The notes beneath the pieces were generated by a model, which saw only the letters and a program-made list of their open reading frames with translations, made no database searches and was not told the DNA's origin. A stretch of 9,970 nt of DNA from an uncultured Gammaproteobacteria bacterium (GTDB lineage: Bacteria; Pseudomonadota; Gammaproteobacteria; Rariloculales; Rariloculaceae). Positions 1-7,402 of the stretch are shown here, one piece after another. The stretch covers positions 1 to 9,970 of the forward strand of contig CAMPKU010000171.1 of the NCBI GenBank assembly GCA_946887385.1, given 5' to 3'. Each line of letters opens with the position of its first letter. The first letter of the stretch is position 1. A program made the position numbers and the translations under genes.

Positions 1-460
1 TCTCGTAGCTGAGCATCACGACGGCCGGCGCTCCGGCCTCGGCGTCGGCGGGCGTGAAGCCGCGGCCGAGCACCGGTAAAACGTCGAGCAGGCTCGGCAA
101 ACCCGGGGTGATTCGCGCGCCGCGCATGACGCGCCCGCCGTTGTCGTCGTACGCGAGCACGCTGATCGAATTGAAGCTCTCGAGGCCGTCGACCGAGCGC
201 GCTTCGTCGCGCCAGGCGGCGACGACGGAGTTCGGCGCCGGAAAGCCGACGCTCTCGCCGTCCAGGCCTCGCATGTTGAGCCCGAGAAAAACGAGCTCGT
301 CGGCATCCGGATACGGGAGCGGATTCAGCATCAAGCGATTCACGACGCCGAAAATCGCCGTATTGGCCCCGATGCCGAGCGCGAGCGTGAGAACCGTGAC
401 GGCGGTGAACCAACGGTTTTTCGCCAGCTCGCGGAGTGCGGCTTTCAGGTCCAGCAGCAT
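1..460 (-). CDS. ABC transporter permease, MacB/FtsX type (ADOP-like), N-terminal fragment
   Basis: This is the first 153 codons of an inner-membrane ABC permease; the rest lies beyond the left edge. The frame is open from the ATG at 460-458 to base 2. The protein begins MLLDLKAALRELAKNRWFTA, followed by a hydrophobic segment at about residues 18-42 that contains LTLALGIGANTAIFGVVN, then LNPLPYPDADELV. This is the hallmark N-terminus of the MacB periplasmic core domain in the large 'ADOP' permeases common in Acidobacteriota and some Proteobacteria. The start of the periplasmic domain follows (PAPNSVVAAWRDEA, then RGARITPGLPSLLDVLPVLGRGF). A GAGGG ribosome site sits about 5 bases before the ATG. 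Family members export macrolides, peptides or lipoproteins with a MacB ATPase. No ATPase or membrane-fusion gene is visible here, so the substrate is unknown. The family is clear; the ADOP subgroup is judged from the N-terminal motif alone. Confidence 0.88.
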   Translation of the reverse strand, partial: MLLDLKAALRELAKNRWFTAVTVLTLALGIGANTAIFGVVNRLMLNPLPYPDADELVFLGLNMRGLDGESVGFPAPNSVVAAWRDEARSVDGLESFNSISVLAYDDNGGRVMRGARITPGLPSLLDVLPVLGRGFTPADAEAGAPAVVMLSYE

Positions 461-613
461 GTGTCCCTCAGCGATAGGGCCTGCGTGGAAGGCTCGTCGC
501 GGACTCTAGCTCACCGCCGTTCGCGCGGGAACCGAGCCTCCGTTGGGCCGCGGCTCCTGAAGTGCTTCAAAATCCGGCCAAAGCCGCGCGTTGGCAATGA
601 GCCAGTTGTCCTT

Positions 614-642
614 TTGGCGCGGCGCGTGGCCTCGTCTATGCT
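614..642 (+). promoter_or_regulatory. Possible sigma-70 promoter of the VOC gene
   Basis: TTGGCG (614-619) and TATGCT (637-642) each match the -35 and -10 consensus at four of six bases, with a 17-base spacer. A start near 649 would give a leader of about 24 bases before the ATG at 673. Rest of the 212-base divergent gap (461-672): only a short TGAAG-TG-CTTCA palindrome at 558-569 stands out, and no promoter for the permease was recognised. The match is weak and chance occurrence is possible. Confidence 0.25.
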
Positions 643-672
643 CGGCACCTTGCGCGGGCGAGGGGATCATCG

Positions 673-1593
673 ATGAGATGCGCGTTGGTGTTGGCTTTGA
701 TCGTGCTAGGCGGCCAGGCTGCGGCGCAGAGCGGCGCGCCCGCGACGGTGCGCCCCTATCTTTGGAGCAGTGAGCGGCCGAAGTCCGAGGTCGGCGAGGT
801 GAACGTGTTTCGCCGCTTCTCGGCAGAGCGTACGGACGCGATGCGCGAGTTCTACGGCGACGTGCTCGGCTTGCCCGTGTTGGCGGAGACGGCCGGGGGC
901 GGCGGCCGGATGATTCGCTACCCCGTGGGCGCTTCGGAGGTGAAGCTGTTTCCGGTCGAGCCGTCGGCGGCGGCAGGGACCGGCGGCGCAGCGCGCATTG
1001 AAGATGCCGCCGGTGTGCGGCTGCTGACGTTTTTCTTCGCGGATCAGGCGGCCCTCATCGAGCGCTTCGCAGCGCACGGCTTGCCCGCTCCAGGCTTCCG
1101 GCCGGCAACATTCCCGGCCGGCGCCACGGTCCGAGCCCTCGTACAGGACCCCGCCGGCGCATGGGTGGAGCTCATCGTGATGCCGGGGGCTTCAGTCGAG
1201 CAGCTCGCGCGCTTCGAGATCGGCATCGCGGTGAACGATCTCGCGGCAAGCCGCGCGTTTTATGCCGAGCTGCTGGGGCTGGCGCCGCGGCCGCCCGTGC
1301 GCGACGACGTGGTTGGCGCCGTGAAGCATGCATTCACCCATGGCGCGACCACGATCAACCTTTGGTCGTTCGGCGCCGAGCTGCCGCGGGACTCCGAAAC
1401 CGCCGGCATGCAGTACATCGTCTGGAACGTGGCGGCCATCGACGCGGTCGTGCGCGAGCGAGGCGCGGAGATCGACCGGCCGCTATCGGCGCCGGGGCAG
1501 ATGCGAACGCTGTGGCTCAGAGATCCCGACGGCGTGAGCAACTACTTTGCCGAGTTCGGGGGCAACGACAACCGCCCCACGGCTAGTAATTGA
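673..1593 (+). CDS. Exported two-domain VOC (glyoxalase/bleomycin-resistance fold) protein
   Basis: The 306-aa protein has a cleavable signal peptide (hydrophobic residues 4-14, likely cut after the Ala-rich AAA at 16-18), so it should be periplasmic. Two tandem VOC modules follow. The first spans about 42-170 (AMREFYGDVLGLPVL near 56-70; WVELIVMP at 164-171). The second spans about 180-296 (FEIGIAVNDL from 181, SRAFYAELLGL, then LRDPDGVSNYFAEF ending at 295). VOC proteins bind a divalent metal between paired beta-alpha-beta-beta-beta units and act as dioxygenases, isomerases, lyases or glutathione transferases. The position usually held by the first-strand His ligand appears to be Glu in both modules (E42, E182), while the last-strand Glu is kept (E166, E294). 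The ATG at 673 has an upstream GAGGGG. The gene is single and its stop overlaps the convergent pseudopilin gene. The fold is clear, but the reaction cannot be named. Confidence 0.85.
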   Translation: MRCALVLALIVLGGQAAAQSGAPATVRPYLWSSERPKSEVGEVNVFRRFSAERTDAMREFYGDVLGLPVLAETAGGGGRMIRYPVGASEVKLFPVEPSAAAGTGGAARIEDAAGVRLLTFFFADQAALIERFAAHGLPAPGFRPATFPAGATVRALVQDPAGAWVELIVMPGASVEQLARFEIGIAVNDLAASRAFYAELLGLAPRPPVRDDVVGAVKHAFTHGATTINLWSFGAELPRDSETAGMQYIVWNVAAIDAVVRERGAEIDRPLSAPGQMRTLWLRDPDGVSNYFAEFGGNDNRPTASN

Positions 1594-2029
1594 CGGCAAC
1601 GCCGATGTAGTTGCCGTCCGCGGCGCGCACCACGTCGTCGAGCGACGCCGGCGCCGGCAGCGGCAGCGCCGACTCGCCGTCGGGCCCCAAGCTATACAGG
1701 TCGAAGTCGGTGTTCAGCGGCGCTCGCCGGCGGTCTTTGCGCAGCCGCGCGTTACCGTCGTTAGCGCGCACGTAAACGTAAGGACGGCCCCAGGGGTCGT
1801 CGCCGCTCAAGCCTGCTTCCGCGAGATCCGCGGGCAGCGCATTCGTGTCGCGTTGCCAGCGGTGCAGCTTCAGGCTCAGTGTGCCGATGTCGCTCACGGC
1901 GCGCGCGACGCGCGCGCGCTCGACGTAGCCGTTGAACGCCGGCACCGCGAACGAGCCGACGATCAAGGCTGCCGCCGTCACCGCCACAATATCCCGCAAC
2001 GATAGATTCTTCTTCAGGCGTTCGATCAT
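1583..2029 (-). CDS. Type II secretion GspG-like pseudopilin with degenerate prepilin motif
   Basis: This is a 148-aa protein with one N-terminal membrane helix (about 14-32) and a small C-terminal domain. FAVPAFNGYVERARVARAVSDI (27-48), the DPWGRPY motif (78-84) and FDLYSLGPDG (109-118) match major pseudopilins of the GspG type, which form the short periplasmic pseudopilus of type II secretion. When Pro30 is aligned to the conserved Pro22 of mature GspG, the cleavage site G/FTLIE becomes N8/LSLRD. The essential Gly(-1) is therefore Asn and Glu5 is Asp. The ATG at 2029 is chosen because AGGGGA lies 6-7 bases upstream; a longer frame to 2098 has no pseudopilin-like extension. No other secretion genes are nearby. 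The 111-base gap to the DUF1552 gene (2030-2140) shows neither a clear promoter nor a terminator, so read-through from the operon is possible. Family confidence is good; function as a processed pseudopilin is doubtful. Confidence 0.82.
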   Translation of the reverse strand: MIERLKKNLSLRDIVAVTAAALIVGSFAVPAFNGYVERARVARAVSDIGTLSLKLHRWQRDTNALPADLAEAGLSGDDPWGRPYVYVRANDGNARLRKDRRRAPLNTDFDLYSLGPDGESALPLPAPASLDDVVRAADGNYIGVAVNY

Positions 2030-2140
2030 CGTGTTCCCCTGCAGCTGGCGGCACGCAGCGTGGGGGAAGCGAGCGAGGAGCGCTGTGACCGGCATCACTG
2101 CGCCGCGCGCGACTACGCGCTCAGCGAGGCGCGGCGCGGC

Positions 2141-3475
2141 TCAGATCGCGAGCGGCTCCGTGCTGTCGCCGATGCTGGCAACGGGCGCGCCGAGCTTATG
2201 GAGCATTGCGAGCAGCAGATTCGCCATCGGCGTTTGCGGCGCGTACTGCAAGTGCCGGCCGCCGACGAGCTGCCCCGAGGCGCCGCCCGCGAGCAGCACG
2301 GGCAGCGGATCGAAGTTGTGCTCGTTGCCGTCGCTCAAGCTGCTGCCGTAGAGGATCAGCGAGTGATCGAGCAGCGTGCCGTCGCCGTCCGGCGTCGAGC
2401 GTAGCTTGTCGAGGAAGTACGTGAGCGTTTTCACGTGGTAGCGGTTGATGACCGCGAACTGATCCTTGTTCTTGCGCTCGTTCGAATGGTGCGAAGCGTT
2501 GTGAAACCCCTCGCGCACGCCGCTGCCGGGATACACGGCATTGCTGTTCTCACGTGCCAGCATCAGCGTGGAAACGCGAGTGATCTGCGTGCGGTAAGCG
2601 AGCACCTGCAAATCGAACATCGCGTTCAAGTGTTCCTCGAACGTATCGGGCACTCCCAGAGGCGCTTCCGGCAGCTCGATACCTGCGGAAAGACGCGAGT
2701 CGACGTTTTGCACACGCCGCTCGACCTCGCGCACTTCGTCCAGGTAGTCGGCGAGCTGGGCACGATCTGCAGCCGGCAGCTCGGTTCGCAGTGCGGCGAC
2801 TTGGCCGATGACCGAGTCGAGCAGGCTACGCGCCTCGGCGCGGCGCGCCGCGCGCTCGGCATCCGTGCTGCCGTCGCCGAAGAGCCGCTCGAACGCCACC
2901 TGCGGATTGTTCTCCATCGGCAACGGTAGCGTGGCCGATTTCCACGCCAGCGTGTTGCGGTAGGCGCACGTGAAGTTCGCGTCGCAGTTGAGCCCCACAT
3001 CTTCGATCGACAGCTCGACGGACGGCAGCGGTGTGTCCTGGCCGATGTGCGCCGCGGCGATCTGGTCCACGCTGGGCCCGACGATGGCCCGGTTGCCTTT
3101 GACGGGGTGGGCGCCGCTCAAGAACACGGCCACTGCGCGCACGTGATTCTCGGCTCCGCCGGTGTCTTCGCCGGGCCACGGCGCCACCTGCGCGTGCGTA
3201 AGGCCGCTCACGACGCAGAGCTGATCCTTGAACGGCTCGAGCGGGGCCAGGATCTCCGAGAGCGTGAAGCGCGAGCCCGCTTCGGCAGGTGTCCACTTGT
3301 CCATCGTGGCGCCGTGCGGAATGTAGATGCAGCCCAAGCGGCTCTTCGGCTTGGCGGCCGTTTGCGCAAGCGCGGTGGCGGCCGGCACCATCGACTCGAG
3401 CAGCGGCAGCGCGATCGCGGCTCCTGCGCCGCGAAGCAATGTGCGGCGAGACAGGTGTTTCTTTGTGATGAACAT
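2141..3475 (-). CDS. Tat-exported DUF1552 family protein
   Basis: This 444-aa protein matches DUF1552 (Pfam PF07586), first described in planctomycetes. The N-terminus carries a twin-arginine signal, S9-R10-R11-T-L-L-R, followed by a hydrophobic stretch (GAGAAIALPLLESMVPAA) and a likely cleavage site after ALA38. Export of a folded, possibly cofactor-bearing protein is implied. Family features include LGCIYIPHGATMDKWTP, LCVVSGLTHAQ, HNASHHSN, and near the C-terminus LILYGSSLSDGNEHNFDPLPVLLAGG. The last resembles the C-terminal part of DUF1501/sulfatase-like proteins, but no catalytic activity has been established for the family that I know of. The start codon lies 10 bases after the stop of the upstream PSD/cytochrome gene, with AAGG seven to eight bases before the ATG, so it is the last gene of a three-gene operon. 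Length is normal for the family and no frame damage is seen. Confidence 0.93.
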   Translation of the reverse strand: MFITKKHLSRRTLLRGAGAAIALPLLESMVPAATALAQTAAKPKSRLGCIYIPHGATMDKWTPAEAGSRFTLSEILAPLEPFKDQLCVVSGLTHAQVAPWPGEDTGGAENHVRAVAVFLSGAHPVKGNRAIVGPSVDQIAAAHIGQDTPLPSVELSIEDVGLNCDANFTCAYRNTLAWKSATLPLPMENNPQVAFERLFGDGSTDAERAARRAEARSLLDSVIGQVAALRTELPAADRAQLADYLDEVREVERRVQNVDSRLSAGIELPEAPLGVPDTFEEHLNAMFDLQVLAYRTQITRVSTLMLARENSNAVYPGSGVREGFHNASHHSNERKNKDQFAVINRYHVKTLTYFLDKLRSTPDGDGTLLDHSLILYGSSLSDGNEHNFDPLPVLLAGGASGQLVGGRHLQYAPQTPMANLLLAMLHKLGAPVASIGDSTEPLAI

Positions 3476-3485
3476 GGGCAGGCCT

Positions 3486-5801
3486 TCAGTTCAGCGCGCG
3501 CGCTTGCACGGCGCTCTCGCCGGGCCGGCTGCTGCGCATTTGCATCGGCACGCTCTGCGCCACGCCGAGCACGAGGGCCGACAGCCGGTAGTCGTCGCCG
3601 GCCGCTCCGCGCACGATCGCGCGCACGGCCGGCATGTCGCTCGCCTCGAGCGGGCGCCCGATCGCGTACGTGAGCAGCTTCTCGGTGAACGTTTGCACGA
3701 AGAGCTCGCTGTGCGTGAGCAACACTTGCCGCAATCCTGCGGGACCCGAAAGCGCGCTGCCGTCGACGAACACGCCGTGCGAGTCCACGGGAGCGCCTGC
3801 TTCAGCATCCCGCCACTGGCCGGTGAAGTCAAAGTTCTCGAGCGCGAATCCCAGCGGATCCATGAGGTTGTGGCACGCCGCGCAGCCGGGATCGGCCATG
3901 TGCCGAGTCAGGCGCTGGCGCATCGTCGTAGGCGCCTCGCCGGCCGGTGCCGTCTCGTCTAGGTTCGTTTCCACGTTGTCGGGCGGGGGCGGCGCCGGCG
4001 TGCCGAGAATGTTCGCGAGCACCCATTGGCCGCGTTTCACGGGCGAGGTGCGGTTCGGTGCCGACGTTACCGTGAGAATGCTGCCGTGACCGAGCAGCCC
4101 GCGCCGCTCTTCGCCTTGAAGCTCGATGCGGCGGAAGCGGCTGCCGCGGATGTTCGGTACGCCGTAATGGCGTGCAAGCCGCTCGTCGACGAACGTGTAG
4201 TCGGCCGAGAGCAGCTCGACGACGCTCAAGTCCTCGCGCAGCACGGCGGCGAACAAGAGCTCGGTTTCCTTGCGGAAGCTCAGTCGGAGATTGCCGTCGA
4301 AGTCGTTGCTCGAGGGGTTCACGGTGTCGAGCTGCCGCAACCCGAGCCACTGCGAGGCGAAGTTCGCGACGAGCGCGTCGGCCTTCGGGTCGGCGAGCAT
4401 GCGCCGTACCTCGCGCGCGAGCACAGCCGTCTGGCGCAGCTCGCCGGCTGCGGCCGCCGCGAGCAGCGGCTCGTCGGGAATGCTGCTCCACAAGAAGAAC
4501 GACAGTCGCGACGCAAGCTCGATGTCGCTGATGGGGTAGACCGGGGCCGCGCCGGCGGGCTCCTGCTCGAAGCGGAAGATGAACTCGGGATCCACGAGCA
4601 CGCGCGCGAGCGCGCGCTGGATGCCGGTATCGAACGAAGCTTCGGCGCGGCCCGCGGCATAGAACTCGAGCAGTGTGGCGAGCGCGGGGTCGTCGGCGGC
4701 CATCGGCCGGCGATAGGCGCGCTCGGCGAGCCGCCGCAGGATCTCGCCCGCGCACGCGGGCTCGTCGCTCGCGCCGGCCGGCGTGCAGACGAAGATGCGG
4801 CGCCGGCTCGGCGTGTCGCCAACGCCTGCCGCGTTCGCGGGGCCGACGATCGACACGCTCGTGATGCCCGGCGTGGGCGCGTGCACGGCAAAAAGGTCGT
4901 CCACGCCCTGCGCGTCGCGCTTGCGCACGATGGCGACGCCGAGCGCCTGCGGCCCCGCCTGGATGGGCAGCGTGGCGCCGCGCGGCCCACCGCGCCCGAG
5001 TAACGCGGCGCGCTCGCCGTTGAGAGTGATCTCGACTTCCTCATCGCCGCCGAGCGCTTCGAGACCGAAGCCGCCGCCGCCGCGGCCGACGCGAACCTCG
5101 TACTCGGCGTCGAGCGGAAACACGTGAACCACGCTCAGGCCGCCTCGGGTACCGAGCGGCTGGCCGTCGAGATGCTCGGCTTGCACGAGCCCGCGGGCCG
5201 GCCGATAGGTGGCGATGCTCGAGCTCGCGGTTTCGTCGCCGACGGCGAGCCGGCTGATTTTCGCCGCGGCCGCCACGTAGCTCGAAAGTAACGCCGGCGA
5301 CACGCTCAGCGCGCTCGCGATGTTGTCGAAGCCGGCGCTCGAGTCGTCGGCCGGCAGCAAGGTGGCCGCATCGACGGTGATGCCGAGCAAGTCGCGCACG
5401 GCGTTCGCGTACTCGGCGCGGTTGAGTCGATGCAACGCCGGTGCGCCGGGATTCGGCGTCGCGAGGGCGGCCGCGTCGAGCGATTCCTCGAGCCACGCCA
5501 CGAGCGCATCGACTTTCGGCTGCCCGGGCTGCGGCTCGCCGGGCGGAGGCATCAGGTGACCGCGCAGCTTGCGGATGGCCGTTTCCCAGACTTCAGCATT
5601 GGTCGGAAGCTCGGTGCCGCGCAGGCGGTCGAACGCCAAGTCGCCCGCGCGCTCGGCATCGTTATGGCAGCCGACGCAGTATCGGTCGACGAGCGCCCAA
5701 TGATCCGCCTCGGTCGGCGCGCGCTGCCGGTACGCGTAGTGCGCCGCGGCCGCCGCCACGATCACGACGCTGCCAAGTCCGAAGATTACGGCGTGGCGCA
5801 T
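3486..5801 (-). CDS. Membrane-anchored di-haem protein with PSCyt1/PSD3/PSD5/PSD4/PSCyt3/PSD2 domains
   Basis: The 771-aa protein has an N-terminal signal anchor (about 4-24) and then a periplasmic body. Visible modules, in order: a PSCyt1-type cytochrome c segment with CVGCH at 42-46 and a likely axial Met in HLMPPPGEP (M84); PSD3/DUF1587 from about 122 (LHRLNRAEYANAVRDLLGI); a beta-rich region about 205-300; PSD5/DUF1595 about 340-412; PSD4/DUF1592 about 418-545 (ASRLSFFLWSSIPDEPLL); PSCyt3/DUF1588 about 562-662 with a second haem motif CAACH at 640-644 followed by NLMDPLGFALENFDFTG; and PSD2/DUF1585 about 675-755. Both CxxCH motifs should bind covalent haem c. Such proteins are typical of Planctomycetes and occur with DUF1552 or DUF1501 partners; a redox role is inferred and the substrate is unknown. 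The ATG lies 3 bases after the ankyrin gene stop (TGA-CCA-ATG) without a clear ribosome site, pointing to translational coupling. Confidence 0.93.
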   Translation of the reverse strand: MRHAVIFGLGSVVIVAAAAAHYAYRQRAPTEADHWALVDRYCVGCHNDAERAGDLAFDRLRGTELPTNAEVWETAIRKLRGHLMPPPGEPQPGQPKVDALVAWLEESLDAAALATPNPGAPALHRLNRAEYANAVRDLLGITVDAATLLPADDSSAGFDNIASALSVSPALLSSYVAAAAKISRLAVGDETASSSIATYRPARGLVQAEHLDGQPLGTRGGLSVVHVFPLDAEYEVRVGRGGGGFGLEALGGDEEVEITLNGERAALLGRGGPRGATLPIQAGPQALGVAIVRKRDAQGVDDLFAVHAPTPGITSVSIVGPANAAGVGDTPSRRRIFVCTPAGASDEPACAGEILRRLAERAYRRPMAADDPALATLLEFYAAGRAEASFDTGIQRALARVLVDPEFIFRFEQEPAGAAPVYPISDIELASRLSFFLWSSIPDEPLLAAAAAGELRQTAVLAREVRRMLADPKADALVANFASQWLGLRQLDTVNPSSNDFDGNLRLSFRKETELLFAAVLREDLSVVELLSADYTFVDERLARHYGVPNIRGSRFRRIELQGEERRGLLGHGSILTVTSAPNRTSPVKRGQWVLANILGTPAPPPPDNVETNLDETAPAGEAPTTMRQRLTRHMADPGCAACHNLMDPLGFALENFDFTGQWRDAEAGAPVDSHGVFVDGSALSGPAGLRQVLLTHSELFVQTFTEKLLTYAIGRPLEASDMPAVRAIVRGAAGDDYRLSALVLGVAQSVPMQMRSSRPGESAVQARALN

Positions 5802-5804
5802 TGG

Positions 5805-7364
5805 TCAGTTCGTGGGCGCTCGGCGCGCGCCGAGCTCTACGAGCAGCGCAATCGTGGCCGGCTTGCGCTCGGCGCCCACGGACGCGAGAAACACGCCCTC
5901 GGCCCAGCGCAGCGCCGAGCGGCCTTCCTTGTCGATTGCATCGAGCCGCGCGCCGTTCGCCGCGAGCAGGCGAATGATGTCGTTGGCGCCGCGGTTCGCG
6001 GCGCCGAGCAGCGCCGTCAAACCCATGGAGTTCACGGCGTTGACGTCGGCGCCGTGCTCGAGGCAAAGCCGGATTGCAGCGAGCAGCGACTGCGGCGATT
6101 CCGTGTACGTTTGCGCCACCACCCAGTTCACCCCCGACGCTGCCATCAGCGGCGTAGTGCCGGCGTGGGTGGACAGATTCGGATCCGCGCCGTGCTCGAG
6201 CAACAGCCGCATCACGGCGACGTCGCCCGAGAGCGCGGCGCGCAGGAACGGTGTTTGTCCCGTGAAGTCCACCCACGACACGTCGCCGAGCGAGTAGAGC
6301 CAGCGGCGGCTCGGCGGCACCTCGCGCGTGCGCGTATTCACGTCGGCCCCATGCGCGAGCAGCTCGCGGATCATGGCGAGCAGCGGCTCGCGGTCCACGC
6401 CGTTCGTGGTCGGGGTGTCTATCTCGCGGTTGTTCATGTCGAGGTTGCGGTACTCGACGGCCGCGAACAGTGGTGTGCGGCCCCAGAAGTCGTCGGCGTT
6501 GACGTCGGCGCCGCGCTGCAACAGCAGCCTGGCCACGTCGAGCTGGTTGTTCAACAGCGCCATCAAGAGCGGGCGGATGCCGTTCGCCTCGGCGAGCTCG
6601 ACGTCGGCACCGGCCGCGAGCAGCAGCTCCGCCTCGTTCGTTCGGCCGTCGCGTGCGGCATAGAGCAGCGGCGTCATGCCGCCCACCGCGGCGCCGCGCC
6701 GGCCGCGGTCCGGCAGGCCGCCGCGGTTGATGCCGACGCCTTCGGAGCCGCAGCCCGTGCCTTTGCACGGCGGAACGAAACGCGGCTCAGTCCCTGCGCG
6801 AGTGCGAGCGTCGACGGCCGCGCCGCGCTCGAGCAGCAGCGCGACGATCGCGGGATGCGCCTCGCGTACGGCAAGCATCAGCGGCGTCTGCTCGAACTCG
6901 CGGTCGCGCGCATCGACGGCGGCACCACGCTCGAGGAGCAACGTCACGGCGTCCGCAACGCCCGTTCGCACGGCCGTCATCAACGCCGTCTCGCCGATCG
7001 GCGCCACGGCGTGCACGTCGGCGCCGGCGTCGAGCAGCGCCGCCAGCGCGGCTGCGCTGCCGTTCTCGGCCGCGAGATACAGGGGCGTTACGCCGTAACG
7101 ATCGGCCGCGTTCGCGCCGGCGCCCGATTCGAGCAGCAGCTGAACCGTGTCGACGCGGTCGGCGCGGGCGGCCCAGTGCAGCGCCGTCGTGCCATCGACG
7201 GCTTGTGCGTCCACGCCCGCGCCTTGGTCGAGCAGACGGCTCACGGCGACGCGGTCGCCGCGTTCGGCCGCCTCGATCAGCGCGGGCGAGCCCTGCGGCG
7301 CAGCGACAGCCGCCCCGGCCGAGAGCACGGTAAGGCAGGCCAAGACACCTTGTGCGACCGACAT
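5805..7364 (-). CDS. Exported ankyrin-repeat protein, first gene of the DUF1552/cytochrome operon
   Basis: The predicted 519-aa protein begins with a signal peptide (MSVAQGVLACLTVLSAGAAVAA) and is almost entirely ankyrin repeats. I count about 12 units by their TPLxxAA/TALxxAA helices (for example TALHWAA, TPLYLAA, TPLLYAA, TPFLRAA, TPLMAAS) and the LLLxxGADVN turns. Two places break the 33-residue period: an insert at about 190-227 carrying CKGTGC (C200, C205) and a Gly/Arg-rich stretch, and an extended repeat containing NNREIDTPTTNG, followed by an Arg-rich WLYSLGDVSWVDF loop. Ankyrin stacks bind other proteins, so a periplasmic scaffold or partner of the two downstream products is inferred. 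The ATG at 7364 is preferred over an upstream in-frame ATG at 7409 because it alone starts a signal peptide and has GAGGAGGGG about 10 bases upstream; the longer version would place a charged leader before it. Confidence 0.9.
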   Translation of the reverse strand: MSVAQGVLACLTVLSAGAAVAAPQGSPALIEAAERGDRVAVSRLLDQGAGVDAQAVDGTTALHWAARADRVDTVQLLLESGAGANAADRYGVTPLYLAAENGSAAALAALLDAGADVHAVAPIGETALMTAVRTGVADAVTLLLERGAAVDARDREFEQTPLMLAVREAHPAIVALLLERGAAVDARTRAGTEPRFVPPCKGTGCGSEGVGINRGGLPDRGRRGAAVGGMTPLLYAARDGRTNEAELLLAAGADVELAEANGIRPLLMALLNNQLDVARLLLQRGADVNADDFWGRTPLFAAVEYRNLDMNNREIDTPTTNGVDREPLLAMIRELLAHGADVNTRTREVPPSRRWLYSLGDVSWVDFTGQTPFLRAALSGDVAVMRLLLEHGADPNLSTHAGTTPLMAASGVNWVVAQTYTESPQSLLAAIRLCLEHGADVNAVNSMGLTALLGAANRGANDIIRLLAANGARLDAIDKEGRSALRWAEGVFLASVGAERKPATIALLVELGARRAPTN

Positions 7365-7402
7365 TTGCCCGATTCCCCTCCTCGAGCGTGCTTGCTCCAA
7401 GT

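Noticed and set aside
54..509. 151-codon plus-strand open frame at the left edge
   Set aside because: Ser/Arg-rich shadow of the ABC permease, whose LGIGANTAIF signature is unmistakable on the minus strand.
558..569. TGAAG-TG-CTTCA palindrome between the permease and VOC genes
   Set aside because: Arms of only five bases and no second copy; easily due to chance.
1547..2005. 152-codon plus-strand open frame opposite the pseudopilin
   Set aside because: No family features; the minus strand has the conserved DPWGRPY and DLYSLG motifs.
4026..5003. 325-codon plus-strand open frame inside the PSD/cytochrome gene
   Set aside because: Low-complexity Arg/Ala/Glu-rich translation; the minus strand encodes clear PSD5/PSD4 domains across the same bases.
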